This document shows, piece after piece, positions 8,059-15,577 of a DNA stretch of 64,000 nucleotides. How positions within the stretch are numbered: position 1 is the first letter of the stretch; every line of letters starts with the position of its first letter. Position numbers and translations under genes: made by a program. The notes below the pieces were generated by a model. The model was not told the origin of the DNA. It searched no databases and was given only the letters and a program-made list of their open reading frames with translations. Origin of the DNA: JAAXHH01 sp965225915 (GTDB lineage: Bacteria; JAAXHH01); assembly GCA_965225915.1 (NCBI GenBank), contig OZ245326.1, positions 2,542,001-2,606,000 of the forward strand, given 5' to 3'.

Positions 8059-9741
8059 CGACGGCAGGGTAATCTCGAGCAGGTTGCATATCGTCGGCGT
8101 GATGTCCGCCGAGTCCACGCGATTGCGGTAATGGCCGGCCTCGATCCACGGTCCGTGGAAGAGGATCGGCACGTGCGTATCGTAATCGTGCGGCCATCCG
8201 TGGGAGGTGCCCACCGTGGCCGAACCGTACTCGCCCAGCAGCAGGTAGAAGGGCGTTGAGATGAGCATGACGTCGCCGCTGTTATCGGGATGAAAGCTGT
8301 GGTAGACGGCTGTCGAGATGTTCGATTCGGGGAGTTGCCGGCGTTCGATTCGGTGGCGGGTGTAGGCTCTCCAGACCGCCGGATGCGTAACGAGCGCGGC
8401 GGCCGCCGTCTCCTCGACTTTCGCCTGATCCAGGCCGCGGCGTTCGATGGCGTCGTAGTTCAGGTAGAGGCCGGATTCCGCTACGTGCAGCACCCAGTCG
8501 TCCTCGCCGTGCAGTCCGTCCAGGGCTTCCTCCACCAGCGCCGTCAGGGGTTCGGGTCCGGCCCGGCCGGCCTGCAGACCCTCGAGGCGCAGCTGTTCCG
8601 GAAGGGCCAGGGCGCCGTGGTCGGCCGTCACGACGAGGAGGGTCTGATCCTGTCCCACCCGCTCGTCCAGGAACCCGAAAAAATCCGCCAGTTGCCGGTC
8701 CGTGCGCAGGGTAGCGTCCATGGCTTCCTGGCTGAAGGGACCGAAATCGTGGCCGATATAGTCATTGGCCGAAAGACAGATGATCAGGACATCCGGGATA
8801 TCGTCCTGGCCCAGGTCCTCCTCGATGATCGCCTGCCGGGCGAATTCCAGTTGGTAATCGGTGGCCCATGGCGTGTGTTTGAAGGCGTTGTAGTACCGTG
8901 GTCCGGGGGCATCCAGTCCGCCCCTGGTCACGTGGGGGAAGGTGATCCCGCTGTCCCGGTTGTCCTCCTCGCCCTCCCGGACGTCCTTTCCCGCCCGTTC
9001 GAGGTAGAGTTTCTCGGGCAGAAGGCGTTCCCATTTGCGGCCGAATGACTGGTCCGGCAGTTTCCTGGCGTTGAAGCGTTTGATCCAGTCCGGAATATCG
9101 TCCATGAAGTAGCTGCTCGACGTGATCCGTCCCAGGGACGCCTCGTACCAGTAAGGCGCGCCCAGCTTGCCGGCGGAGATCATGGCGCTGTAGTCCTTGA
9201 GGGATATGGATATGGCCTTGCCGCGATAGCGCGTGGCCATGCGCAGTTCGTCGGCCAGCGAGGATCCCTCGAGGTCCCGGGTGGAAGCGCGGCCGTTGGC
9301 CGTGGGTTCCTTGCCGAGTATGTGGCTTTCCGGGTCCGCCAGCGATGGCTGAAAAACACCCCTGGACCGGTTATACCACCAGTTGTTGACCATCCCCGTC
9401 TTGTGAGCGTAGGTACCCGACGTGACCACACTGTGCCCCGGCGAGGTGGAGGCGTGCACGTGGCTGAACCGGGCGTCCTGCAACCACGCGCCGCGGTCCA
9501 TGAGCCGCCGGAATCCGTCATCCACGAAGAGGTCGTCGAATCGCTGCAGGTAGTCGTGGCGGAACTGGTCGATGATGATCAGCACCGCGAGCCGGGGCGG
9601 TGCGGCCGGTCCAGTCACGGATGCTGCCTGTGCGCCTTCCTGGGGGCCGGGATCGTCAGGGGTACGGCCTTCGGCAGTGGACGGCGCGGACAGGAAAAGC
9701 GATAAAAACAGTCCTGTCTTGATGAAACGAGCGATGGACAT
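8020..9741 (-). CDS. Secreted alkaline phosphatase, PafA-like
   Basis: The 573-residue protein starts with a signal peptide (FIKTGLFLSLFLSAPSTAEG) and belongs to the alkaline phosphatase/nucleotide pyrophosphatase superfamily. LAVLIIIDQFRHDYL carries the first metal-binding Asp (Asp58). STSPGHS places Thr99 where PafA-type enzymes have their nucleophilic threonine. TADHG and GTSHGWPHDYDTHVP provide the C-terminal metal ligands. PafA-like enzymes are periplasmic or exported phosphomonoesterases. AAGGACC precedes the ATG. The gene converges with PPK2. A duplicated copy of its 3' end lies just downstream. Confidence 0.87.
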   Translation of the reverse strand: MSIARFIKTGLFLSLFLSAPSTAEGRTPDDPGPQEGAQAASVTGPAAPPRLAVLIIIDQFRHDYLQRFDDLFVDDGFRRLMDRGAWLQDARFSHVHASTSPGHSVVTSGTYAHKTGMVNNWWYNRSRGVFQPSLADPESHILGKEPTANGRASTRDLEGSSLADELRMATRYRGKAISISLKDYSAMISAGKLGAPYWYEASLGRITSSSYFMDDIPDWIKRFNARKLPDQSFGRKWERLLPEKLYLERAGKDVREGEEDNRDSGITFPHVTRGGLDAPGPRYYNAFKHTPWATDYQLEFARQAIIEEDLGQDDIPDVLIICLSANDYIGHDFGPFSQEAMDATLRTDRQLADFFGFLDERVGQDQTLLVVTADHGALALPEQLRLEGLQAGRAGPEPLTALVEEALDGLHGEDDWVLHVAESGLYLNYDAIERRGLDQAKVEETAAAALVTHPAVWRAYTRHRIERRQLPESNISTAVYHSFHPDNSGDVMLISTPFYLLLGEYGSATVGTSHGWPHDYDTHVPILFHGPWIEAGHYRNRVDSADITPTICNLLEITLPSNRDGRILGEIIK

Positions 9742-10070
9742 GACCGGTCCTTTCTTGTGTCGAATTAACTGAATCAGTTTTCGAATACGAGATATTACAG
9801 GGTTTTCCGACTATCTCTTTAACACGCAACGAACGGCGCGTATGGCCGTTGCGTGGTCGGCGAGCGCTGCCTGGGCCGACACGGTGATCGGGGCTGAAGG
9901 CAACTCGTTGACTTAAGATAGCGCCGTACCGAAAGTTGTCAACGACTGCGTGGTGACATTCTAATGACGGTGCGGTGACATTGCAACGTTGGTAGAAAGG
10001 CACTGAAACGATGCCGGATTAGCATGGATTATGATGCGACGATGACTCTGTGAGGAGGCCGTAGAAGCCA
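9742..10070. other. Gene-free stretch between divergent genes
   Basis: This 329-base region separates the minus-strand phosphatase from the plus-strand coiled-coil pair. A possible promoter for the pair is TTGTCA (9936-9941), 18 bp, TCTAAT (9960-9965). The 9-bp sequence ggtgacatt occurs at 9952-9960 and again at 9974-9982, a period of 22 bp, which could be an operator. I see no RNA gene and no convincing small protein. Confidence 0.35.
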
Positions 10071-10511
10071 ATGACGGATTACATGGTGGCGACCGCCCAG
10101 GCGATCAGTGCGTCCGGGATCCTTGTCCTCGCGGCGCTGACCTTTACGGGACGTTTCACGAAGAACCTTCGCGAGGAGATGCGTGCGGACCAGATGTCCC
10201 TGTCAGGCAAGATTGAAACGCTTCGTGAAGAGATGCGTGGGGACCGGCAGGCCCTTCGCGAGGAGATGCGTACTGACCGGGCGGCCATCTTCGGTGAAGT
10301 AAAGGCCCTTCGCGAGGAGATGCGCGGGGATCGGGATACATTACGCGAGGAGATGCGCGCTGACCGGGCGGCCATCTTCGGTGAAATAAAAGAACTACGT
10401 CTGGAGATGCACGATATGAACGGCCGCCTTGGCCGAGTAGAAGGCGGCCTCGGCCGGGTAGAAGGCCATCTGGGCATCTCCGCTTCGAACAGTTACAGGG
10501 AGACTGAATGA
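10071..10511 (+). CDS. Membrane-anchored charged repeat protein (LREEMR repeats)
   Basis: The 146-residue protein has one N-terminal membrane helix (about residues 9-27, AISASGILVLAALTFTG). It is followed by an 11- to 18-residue pattern of LREEMRxDR blocks repeated about six times, with AIFGE(V/I)K inserts, predicting a long cytoplasmic helix or coiled coil. The tail holds a short LGRVEG duplication. GAGGAGG lies about 13 bases before the ATG. The stop overlaps the next start as ATGA, so the two are co-translated. It resembles the broken gene at 1109 in design. Function is unknown. Confidence 0.6.
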   Translation: MTDYMVATAQAISASGILVLAALTFTGRFTKNLREEMRADQMSLSGKIETLREEMRGDRQALREEMRTDRAAIFGEVKALREEMRGDRDTLREEMRADRAAIFGEIKELRLEMHDMNGRLGRVEGGLGRVEGHLGISASNSYRETE

Positions 10512-10717
10512 TCGAGCTCATGGCTGTATTGTCAACGATTCAGATGGCAGGCATATGGCTTTTGGTTTATTTCGCATGGACCGGGTGGGAATTCAGGGAA
10601 CTCTGTGAGGAAATGCGTGCGGATCGTGAATCCTTTCGCGAGGAAATGCGCGCGGAAGGAGCCGCGAGACATGAGATGATTTGCGAGGAGCGCGCCGCAG
10701 GAAGGCTGGCTAGGTGA
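10508..10717 (+). CDS. Short membrane/coiled-coil protein coupled to the upstream gene
   Basis: The 69-residue protein has a membrane helix (IQMAGIWLLVYFAW) and then the same CEEMRADRESFREEMRAE blocks as the upstream product. Its ATG overlaps the upstream TGA (ATGA at 10508-10511). The two look like a duplicated pair: one long, one short. They may form a hetero-oligomer. No known domain is visible. Confidence 0.55.
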   Translation: MIELMAVLSTIQMAGIWLLVYFAWTGWEFRELCEEMRADRESFREEMRAEGAARHEMICEERAAGRLAR

Positions 10718-10726
10718 TTGCATCGG

Positions 10727-12031
10727 TCAGGAAGTTGATGCTCTCTGCCTGATCCGGTGAAGCAATGCAATGAGGTGGTCCCGAAAAACGCTACCGGCAT
10801 CGGGTTCGAAGGGGAGATGGCGGCAGATGCGCGGGGCGAACACCGCTGCGTACCATCCGAATCCTTCCTGGTCGAAATCCCGGGGCCGTGCCAGATATCC
10901 GACGGTCTCGTTTGCGTATCCGACGATCATGGTGTGCAGATAGGGCGAAGTCGCCTTGACCTGGTTACCGTAAGTCAGGAAGAGTTCCAGCGGATGGGCA
11001 AGCAGCACGGCATCGTTGATGCGCATCCACGATACACGGAATTCCAGTCGTTGCGGATGGGGCCCGTCAAGCAGTACGAGGCGCAGCGTTCGCCAATCCA
11101 CTTCAAAGCGCAGTTTCCGGTATGCCTCCGTATTCGTATCTCCGTCCCATGCATCAAGACAATCTTGGTAATCGGCAAGTTCGGCTTCCAGTGTCCCCCT
11201 GTCCGGGACGTCCGCGGGAAGGGCCATCTCGTAGGTGTCGCCGTCCATAACCACATCGGGAACCGTCTCGATCTTGTCCAGGGCCGGCAGGACATGGTCG
11301 CGGAGGAGCGAACCGTTTGCCCTCATCATTTCCATGCCATCGCCGAATCCCCGGCAGTTGAGGTCGCCGCAACTACCCTGGAAGAAGAGCGCTCGCAGTC
11401 CATTCCGTTCGCCTTCCATCTTCTCTATGGCATCGGAGGGATAGTCGCCGCAGATCACTGTCTCGGCTCCCAGCGTAACGGGGTGCGCGCCGAAGTTGAT
11501 CGTTGCTGCGCGCATCCTGCCACGGGCGTCGTCTATGCGCATCAGCAGCGCTTCCGCGTCAGCCTCGCCCCCCTCGTCGACCCGGTTGACGGATAGGCCC
11601 GGTACAGGCGCCCGGCCGAATCCGACGCGTCCGGGTTCCAGGTTTGTTACGGCTTGCCCGATGGCGTCGGCGAACCGCTCCGGCAGTCCCGCCGTGTACT
11701 CCTCGTCCCATTTGCCCCAGGCCACGGTTTTCATGGTCGCAGGACCGGAATGGGTATGGGTGTTGGTGATCACCACGCGGGCCGGATCGAGGCCGTATCG
11801 ATCCCGGACGATGCGGTGGGTTTCGTCGACCAGGGAGCGGTCGGTCCAGACCAGGTCGTTAGATACCCAGACAAAAACACTATTGCCGTCCGACAGCGCC
11901 AGGGCCGTGGAGTGGAGGTCCTGGTGTACCGTCGTGGATCTGCGCTCGATATAGGGGCCGTAGCCGCATAGTTCGACCCCGGTTGGCGGGGTGATGACGG
12001 TGCGGCCGGTGCCGAATTGCATCTGGGGCAT
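10727..12031 (-). CDS. Neutral/alkaline ceramidase N-terminal-domain-like protein
   Basis: The 434-residue protein begins with the ceramidase-like pattern GTGRTVITPPTGVELCGYG and has the zinc-site segments TNTHTHSGP (residues 90-97) and NFGAHPVTLG. It lacks a signal peptide and the C-terminal immunoglobulin-like domain of true neutral ceramidases, so the substrate may be another amide. It is 13 bases downstream of a Gfo/Idh/MocA oxidoreductase on the same strand, probably in one operon. Proteins of this size are common next to sugar or hydroxy-acid catabolic genes. Amide hydrolysis is inferred from the family only. Confidence 0.75.
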   Translation of the reverse strand: MPQMQFGTGRTVITPPTGVELCGYGPYIERRSTTVHQDLHSTALALSDGNSVFVWVSNDLVWTDRSLVDETHRIVRDRYGLDPARVVITNTHTHSGPATMKTVAWGKWDEEYTAGLPERFADAIGQAVTNLEPGRVGFGRAPVPGLSVNRVDEGGEADAEALLMRIDDARGRMRAATINFGAHPVTLGAETVICGDYPSDAIEKMEGERNGLRALFFQGSCGDLNCRGFGDGMEMMRANGSLLRDHVLPALDKIETVPDVVMDGDTYEMALPADVPDRGTLEAELADYQDCLDAWDGDTNTEAYRKLRFEVDWRTLRLVLLDGPHPQRLEFRVSWMRINDAVLLAHPLELFLTYGNQVKATSPYLHTMIVGYANETVGYLARPRDFDQEGFGWYAAVFAPRICRHLPFEPDAGSVFRDHLIALLHRIRQRASTS

Positions 12032-12044
12032 AATTGATTCTGTA

Positions 12045-13067
12045 TTAATCCGCGAACCTGATCGTTTTTCCCGTCCGAACCGATTCGGCCTCCCCGTGGC
12101 AGATGCGAAGGGCGTCGCGGCCCGCCTCGGCTGAAACCAGGGCCGGTTCCGTATCGTTCTCGAGGGCCGAAACGGCGTATCCCAGCTGGGCCTCGAAGGC
12201 CTCGGGGAAATCGATTTCGGGTTCCGATCTCCCGCCGCCGGGGGTGTAAAGCGTGACCGGTCTTTCCGACAGTACGTTGTACCAGAGGGTTCCTTCTTCG
12301 AAGTAAGCGTCGTAGCCGTGTTCGAAGGCGGCGGAACTGATCGCGCCGCATTGTGCCGTGACGGTGATGTCCCGGTTTTCGTACCCGTACTGCGTGCCCA
12401 GGTAGAGCACGTATCCGTTCGGGCTGGTCATGCCGGAGGAGTGAACGCTGTGGGGCATGCCGAAGAGATAGCGCAGGTAGTCGGTGTCGTGAATATGCAG
12501 ATCGATGCCCGCCGCCCCCGTGCGCTCGTAGTCCCCGAACCAGTTGTCCTCGCCCCATAGGGGCTTGGAGATGACCCGCTTGAGGTGCAGTCCCAGGAGG
12601 CGCCCGTAGCGCCCGTCGTCGATGGCCTGCTTCAGGAAGGCGAACTCGGGGAAGAACTTCAACACGTGGGCGACCATCAGTGTCTTGCCGGCCTCCCCGG
12701 CCTTGCGGATCATGCTGTCCGCTTCGTCCAGGCCGAGGGCGATGGGTTTCTCGACGAGGACGTGCTTGCCGGCATCCAGCGCCCGTATGACGACGTCGTG
12801 GTGCAGGGCCGTGGGCAGACACACGTCGACCAGGTCGATGTCCGGGTCGCCCAGCACCTCGTCGATATCGGTGCAGGTACGGATGCCGGTCAGGTCCTGC
12901 ACACCGCCGCCGCCGCCGAAGTTGCCCTGTATGTGACGCCAGTCGCCGCTCAGCTTCCGCTGATCCCGGGTGCATACGGCGACCACTTCCGCGTTGGACA
13001 GGTTCTTGATCGCCATGAAATGGGTCGTGCCCATGAAACCGATGCCCAGGATGCCGATGCGTATCAA
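12045..13067 (-). CDS. Gfo/Idh/MocA-family NAD(P)-dependent oxidoreductase
   Basis: The 340-residue protein has an N-terminal Rossmann motif (RIGILGIGFMGTTH) and the family EKPIAL motif containing the catalytic lysine. IDLHIHDTDYLRYLFG carries the His/Asp active-site region. A run of five glycines (GNFGGGGGVQD) is an odd local expansion. These enzymes oxidise or reduce sugars and inositols. The start is TTG 13067, supported by a strong AAGGAGG six to seven bases upstream; no ATG nearby fits. It precedes the ceramidase-like gene. Confidence 0.87.
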   Translation of the reverse strand: MIRIGILGIGFMGTTHFMAIKNLSNAEVVAVCTRDQRKLSGDWRHIQGNFGGGGGVQDLTGIRTCTDIDEVLGDPDIDLVDVCLPTALHHDVVIRALDAGKHVLVEKPIALGLDEADSMIRKAGEAGKTLMVAHVLKFFPEFAFLKQAIDDGRYGRLLGLHLKRVISKPLWGEDNWFGDYERTGAAGIDLHIHDTDYLRYLFGMPHSVHSSGMTSPNGYVLYLGTQYGYENRDITVTAQCGAISSAAFEHGYDAYFEEGTLWYNVLSERPVTLYTPGGGRSEPEIDFPEAFEAQLGYAVSALENDTEPALVSAEAGRDALRICHGEAESVRTGKTIRFAD

Positions 13068-13073
13068 TTCATT

Positions 13074-13114
13074 TCCTCCTTCGCGCCGTGCGGACTCCTC
13101 CTTCGCGCCGTGCG
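13074..13114. repeat. 19-bp direct repeat upstream of the oxidoreductase
   Basis: The sequence tcctccttcgcgccgtgcg occurs at 13074-13092 and 13096-13114, period 22. On the minus strand each copy carries a ribosome-binding AAGGAGGA core. Only the copy next to TTG 13067 is at translation distance. Confidence 0.7.
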
Positions 13115-13139
13115 TGTGCCTTAGTATCCTGCCGACGCC

Positions 13140-13949
13140 TCAGTCCCGTGCCGACGGCGTAAACAACTGCTGTCCGTGTTTCTGGTAACCGCCTATGAGG
13201 GCCTGGGCCCCCGGCGAGGTCACGTAATCGATGAGCGCCCGCGCGTGCCTGTACTTGACATGTGGCCACCGCTCAGGGTTTACGGCGATGATGCTGTAAG
13301 GGTTGTGCAGCGGAGGATCGTACTCCACCAGGACCCGAAGGTTCACCGTTTCCCTCAAGGCCAGGTAGGTTCCCCGGTCGATCAGCACGTAACCCCGTTT
13401 TTCATCCGCCATGCGCAGCGTGGCCGCCATGCCCTGTCCGACTTCCACGTACCAGTCTCCGGTCGGATTGATTCCGGCTATATCCCAGATCGCCCGTTCC
13501 TTCAGGTGGGTTCCGGACAAATCGCCCCGGGAGAAGAACAGCACCCCTTTTCGCGATATGGTGTCGAAGGCATCGGCGACTTTGTCCGTTCCACCGATCC
13601 CGGCCTGGTCGTCGGACGGACCGACGACGACGAAGTCGTTGTACATCACGCCGCGCCGGTCCACCCCGTATCCGGCGGCAACGAAGGCCTCCTCCAGCTT
13701 CGGAGCGTGTACGAGGACCGCGTCCACGTCGCCGTTTTCAGCCAGCTTCAGGGCCTTGCCCGTTCCCACGGCGATGACGTCCACACGGATATCACCAGCC
13801 TTTATTTCTTCGAAAGGAGGGAGGAGTATGTCGAGCAGGCCCGAATCGTAGGTGCTCGTGGTCGTCGCCAGTTTAAGACGGGGCTGCGCCTCCGCGGCGG
13901 TTGCGAAGATCGCGACGAAAAGCAGGAGCGAAACGTGGCGAATACGCAT
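13140..13949 (-). CDS. tupA: Tungstate ABC transporter substrate-binding protein TupA
   Basis: The 269-residue protein has a signal peptide (HVSLLLFVAIFATAAEA) and the TupA signature ATTTSTYDSGLLD at the mature N-terminus, which forms the oxyanion pocket. Further family segments are VGTGKAL, LVHAPKLEEAFVAAGYG, VMYNDFVVVGP and FFSRGDLSGTHLKE. It captures tungstate (or possibly molybdate) in the periplasm for an ABC importer. The porin gene lies 27 bases upstream in the same direction, so outer-membrane entry and periplasmic capture are co-transcribed. No permease or ATPase adjoins it; a TupB-like permease begins at 63624. Confidence 0.92.
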   Translation of the reverse strand: MRIRHVSLLLFVAIFATAAEAQPRLKLATTTSTYDSGLLDILLPPFEEIKAGDIRVDVIAVGTGKALKLAENGDVDAVLVHAPKLEEAFVAAGYGVDRRGVMYNDFVVVGPSDDQAGIGGTDKVADAFDTISRKGVLFFSRGDLSGTHLKERAIWDIAGINPTGDWYVEVGQGMAATLRMADEKRGYVLIDRGTYLALRETVNLRVLVEYDPPLHNPYSIIAVNPERWPHVKYRHARALIDYVTSPGAQALIGGYQKHGQQLFTPSARD

Positions 13950-13976
13950 GCTATGGACCGTTCCGGGATTTGGCCG

Positions 13977-15116
13977 TCAGTTCAACCGAAAGTTGAACAT
14001 CACGCGGAGCCGCGTGCGCCAGGCGTTATTGGTCACAGGAGAGATGAGCGTTTCAGGAGAGTCGTACTTGCGGGTATACAGCGCGATGTCGACGGTCAGC
14101 TTTTCGATAAGATGGTGGCCGAACAGAAGGCCGGCGCCTTTCGTATTGGTCTGGGAGTAATCGATGTTGCTGAAGGGGGCGAGCGTGGCGTCCTGCTCCG
14201 TGAGGAAGACGTGCACCCCGCCCCGGGTGTCTCCGACTTTCCCCGTGCTGCCGTACGTCACCATGCCCGTGATACCCTGGCGCATGTCGTCGGCGCCCGC
14301 GTTGAACACATAATCTGCGTTGAGCGTCAGCGGCCGGCCGTTAACGGTCTGGGTATACTGGGCGCTCAGGTTGATCATCCGGAATTCGGACAGGTATCCC
14401 GTGCGATAGGCGTTCGCCCGGTTGGAATTCGGTGCGACGATGAGCGGCGGCGACTTCAGGTTCTGGACGGCGAAGAGGGAGTCCGCACCGGAAACCGTAT
14501 AGATGGCGGCGGCCAGGGTCTGCGACCTTCCCGGCTGGGTAAATCGGGCTACGAACTGTCCGCCCAGGAAATACGTGCGGTCGAGGTCCCTCACCGGCGA
14601 GGCCACCTGGTTGATCATGAACTGTCCGAAGTTCATGCCGAAGGACGCCGATTCGTCATCGTTATTTATCAGGATTTGCTGGGCGAAGCCTTCCGGCGAG
14701 AGATCACTGTCCAGGACCACCTGCGTTGGCCGGAAGAAGGGCAGGGGGAACTTGCCCGCAATCAGGGTGAGCGAAGGATTCGGACGTATGCGCGCGTACA
14801 TCCAGGACACATAGGGGGTTTCGCGAACCAGCAGGTCGCCGTAACTCATCCAGTCGGCGGTCACGATAGCCTTTGGATTTCCCGTCATGAGACGGCCCGT
14901 CACGTCGATCCGGTCGCTTACGCGCAACGTCCCGTTCAGGAAGAACCCGTACATGAATCGGTTCTGCGCCCGGCTGCCATCCTGGTAGTCGCCCTGCAGC
15001 CGCGTTCTGATCATGCCGTTCCAGGAGAAACGGTCGTCTTCCTGCCCGGCGGCGGGAGAGCTGTTTGAAAGCACGGCGAGTGTACAGGCGCACATCAGAA
15101 TGTATCTGATCCGCAT
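13977..15116 (-). CDS. Putative outer-membrane porin upstream of tupA
   Basis: From ATG 15116 the protein has 379 residues with a signal peptide (YILMCACTLAVLSNSSPAAGQ). It consists of alternating amphipathic strands and ends with a C-terminal aromatic-rich strand (RTRLRVMFNFRLN), as expected for a beta-barrel. Features such as MYGFFLNGTLRVSDRIDVTGRLMTG resemble putative porins of FCB bacteria. The longer open frame upstream is rejected because it would bury the signal sequence; CGGAGGACCGGAG precedes ATG 15116. The tupA gene follows immediately, so an oxyanion channel is a reasonable inference. Confidence 0.72.
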   Translation of the reverse strand: MRIRYILMCACTLAVLSNSSPAAGQEDDRFSWNGMIRTRLQGDYQDGSRAQNRFMYGFFLNGTLRVSDRIDVTGRLMTGNPKAIVTADWMSYGDLLVRETPYVSWMYARIRPNPSLTLIAGKFPLPFFRPTQVVLDSDLSPEGFAQQILINNDDESASFGMNFGQFMINQVASPVRDLDRTYFLGGQFVARFTQPGRSQTLAAAIYTVSGADSLFAVQNLKSPPLIVAPNSNRANAYRTGYLSEFRMINLSAQYTQTVNGRPLTLNADYVFNAGADDMRQGITGMVTYGSTGKVGDTRGGVHVFLTEQDATLAPFSNIDYSQTNTKGAGLLFGHHLIEKLTVDIALYTRKYDSPETLISPVTNNAWRTRLRVMFNFRLN

Positions 15117-15217
15117 GGGCTCCGGTCCTCCGGTGTACTTGTTCCATCCGGCTCCCTGCAGTGCGGGCCGGATTCGCCGAATCGCGCCAGTAAACCATGT
15201 TGATTCTTGAACAAAGC

Positions 15218-15246
15218 ATTGTATGGTTCCAGGCATATCGTGTCAA
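15218..15246 (-). promoter_or_regulatory. Promoter of the porin-tupA operon
   Basis: On the minus strand TTGACA (15246-15241) and TACAAT (15223-15218) are 17 bp apart, a near-consensus housekeeping promoter. Transcription would begin near 15211, about 95 bases before the porin start. It lies in the 461-base gap 15117-15577, which also holds the plus-strand promoter at 15442. I see nothing else in that gap. Confidence 0.7.
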
Positions 15247-15441
15247 GAAATATCGATACGGAAGAAGGGCGACTCCATGTATCAAATGCGCCGCTGCCAG
15301 CCTGTATTGACCGATTTGGACGCATTATGGGCTTCTTCTTCCGCGGCATTATGTTAGAAGGAAGTCACCGGGCTGGATGTATGAAAATAATACAGGTCAA
15401 CCTGCCCGGTACGGTATCCCCTTTCCCGTGACATTAAGGGG

Positions 15442-15470
15442 TTGTCAAGGTGCCGCGGTTCTGGTATATT
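15442..15470 (+). promoter_or_regulatory. Promoter of the Tat-exported aminotransferase gene
   Basis: TTGTCA (15442-15447), a 17-bp spacer and TATATT (15465-15470) form a near-consensus promoter. The predicted start of transcription near 15477 leaves a leader of about 100 bases and falls inside the longer open frame, supporting ATG 15578 as the true start. Confidence 0.7.
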
Positions 15471-15577
15471 CGACATCGTTATCGAAACGGACCGTTACTC
15501 GAATACGGGCGGGACGTTATCGAACGCGGTTGCCGGTCGTTTGCGGCCGCATACATTTATCTTCAGGGAGATTATTC

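Noticed and set aside
13176..15068. Long plus-strand open frame (630 codons) opposite tupA and the porin
   Set aside because: It spans two well-supported genes on the other strand and an intergenic boundary, and has no recognisable domain; a high-GC shadow.
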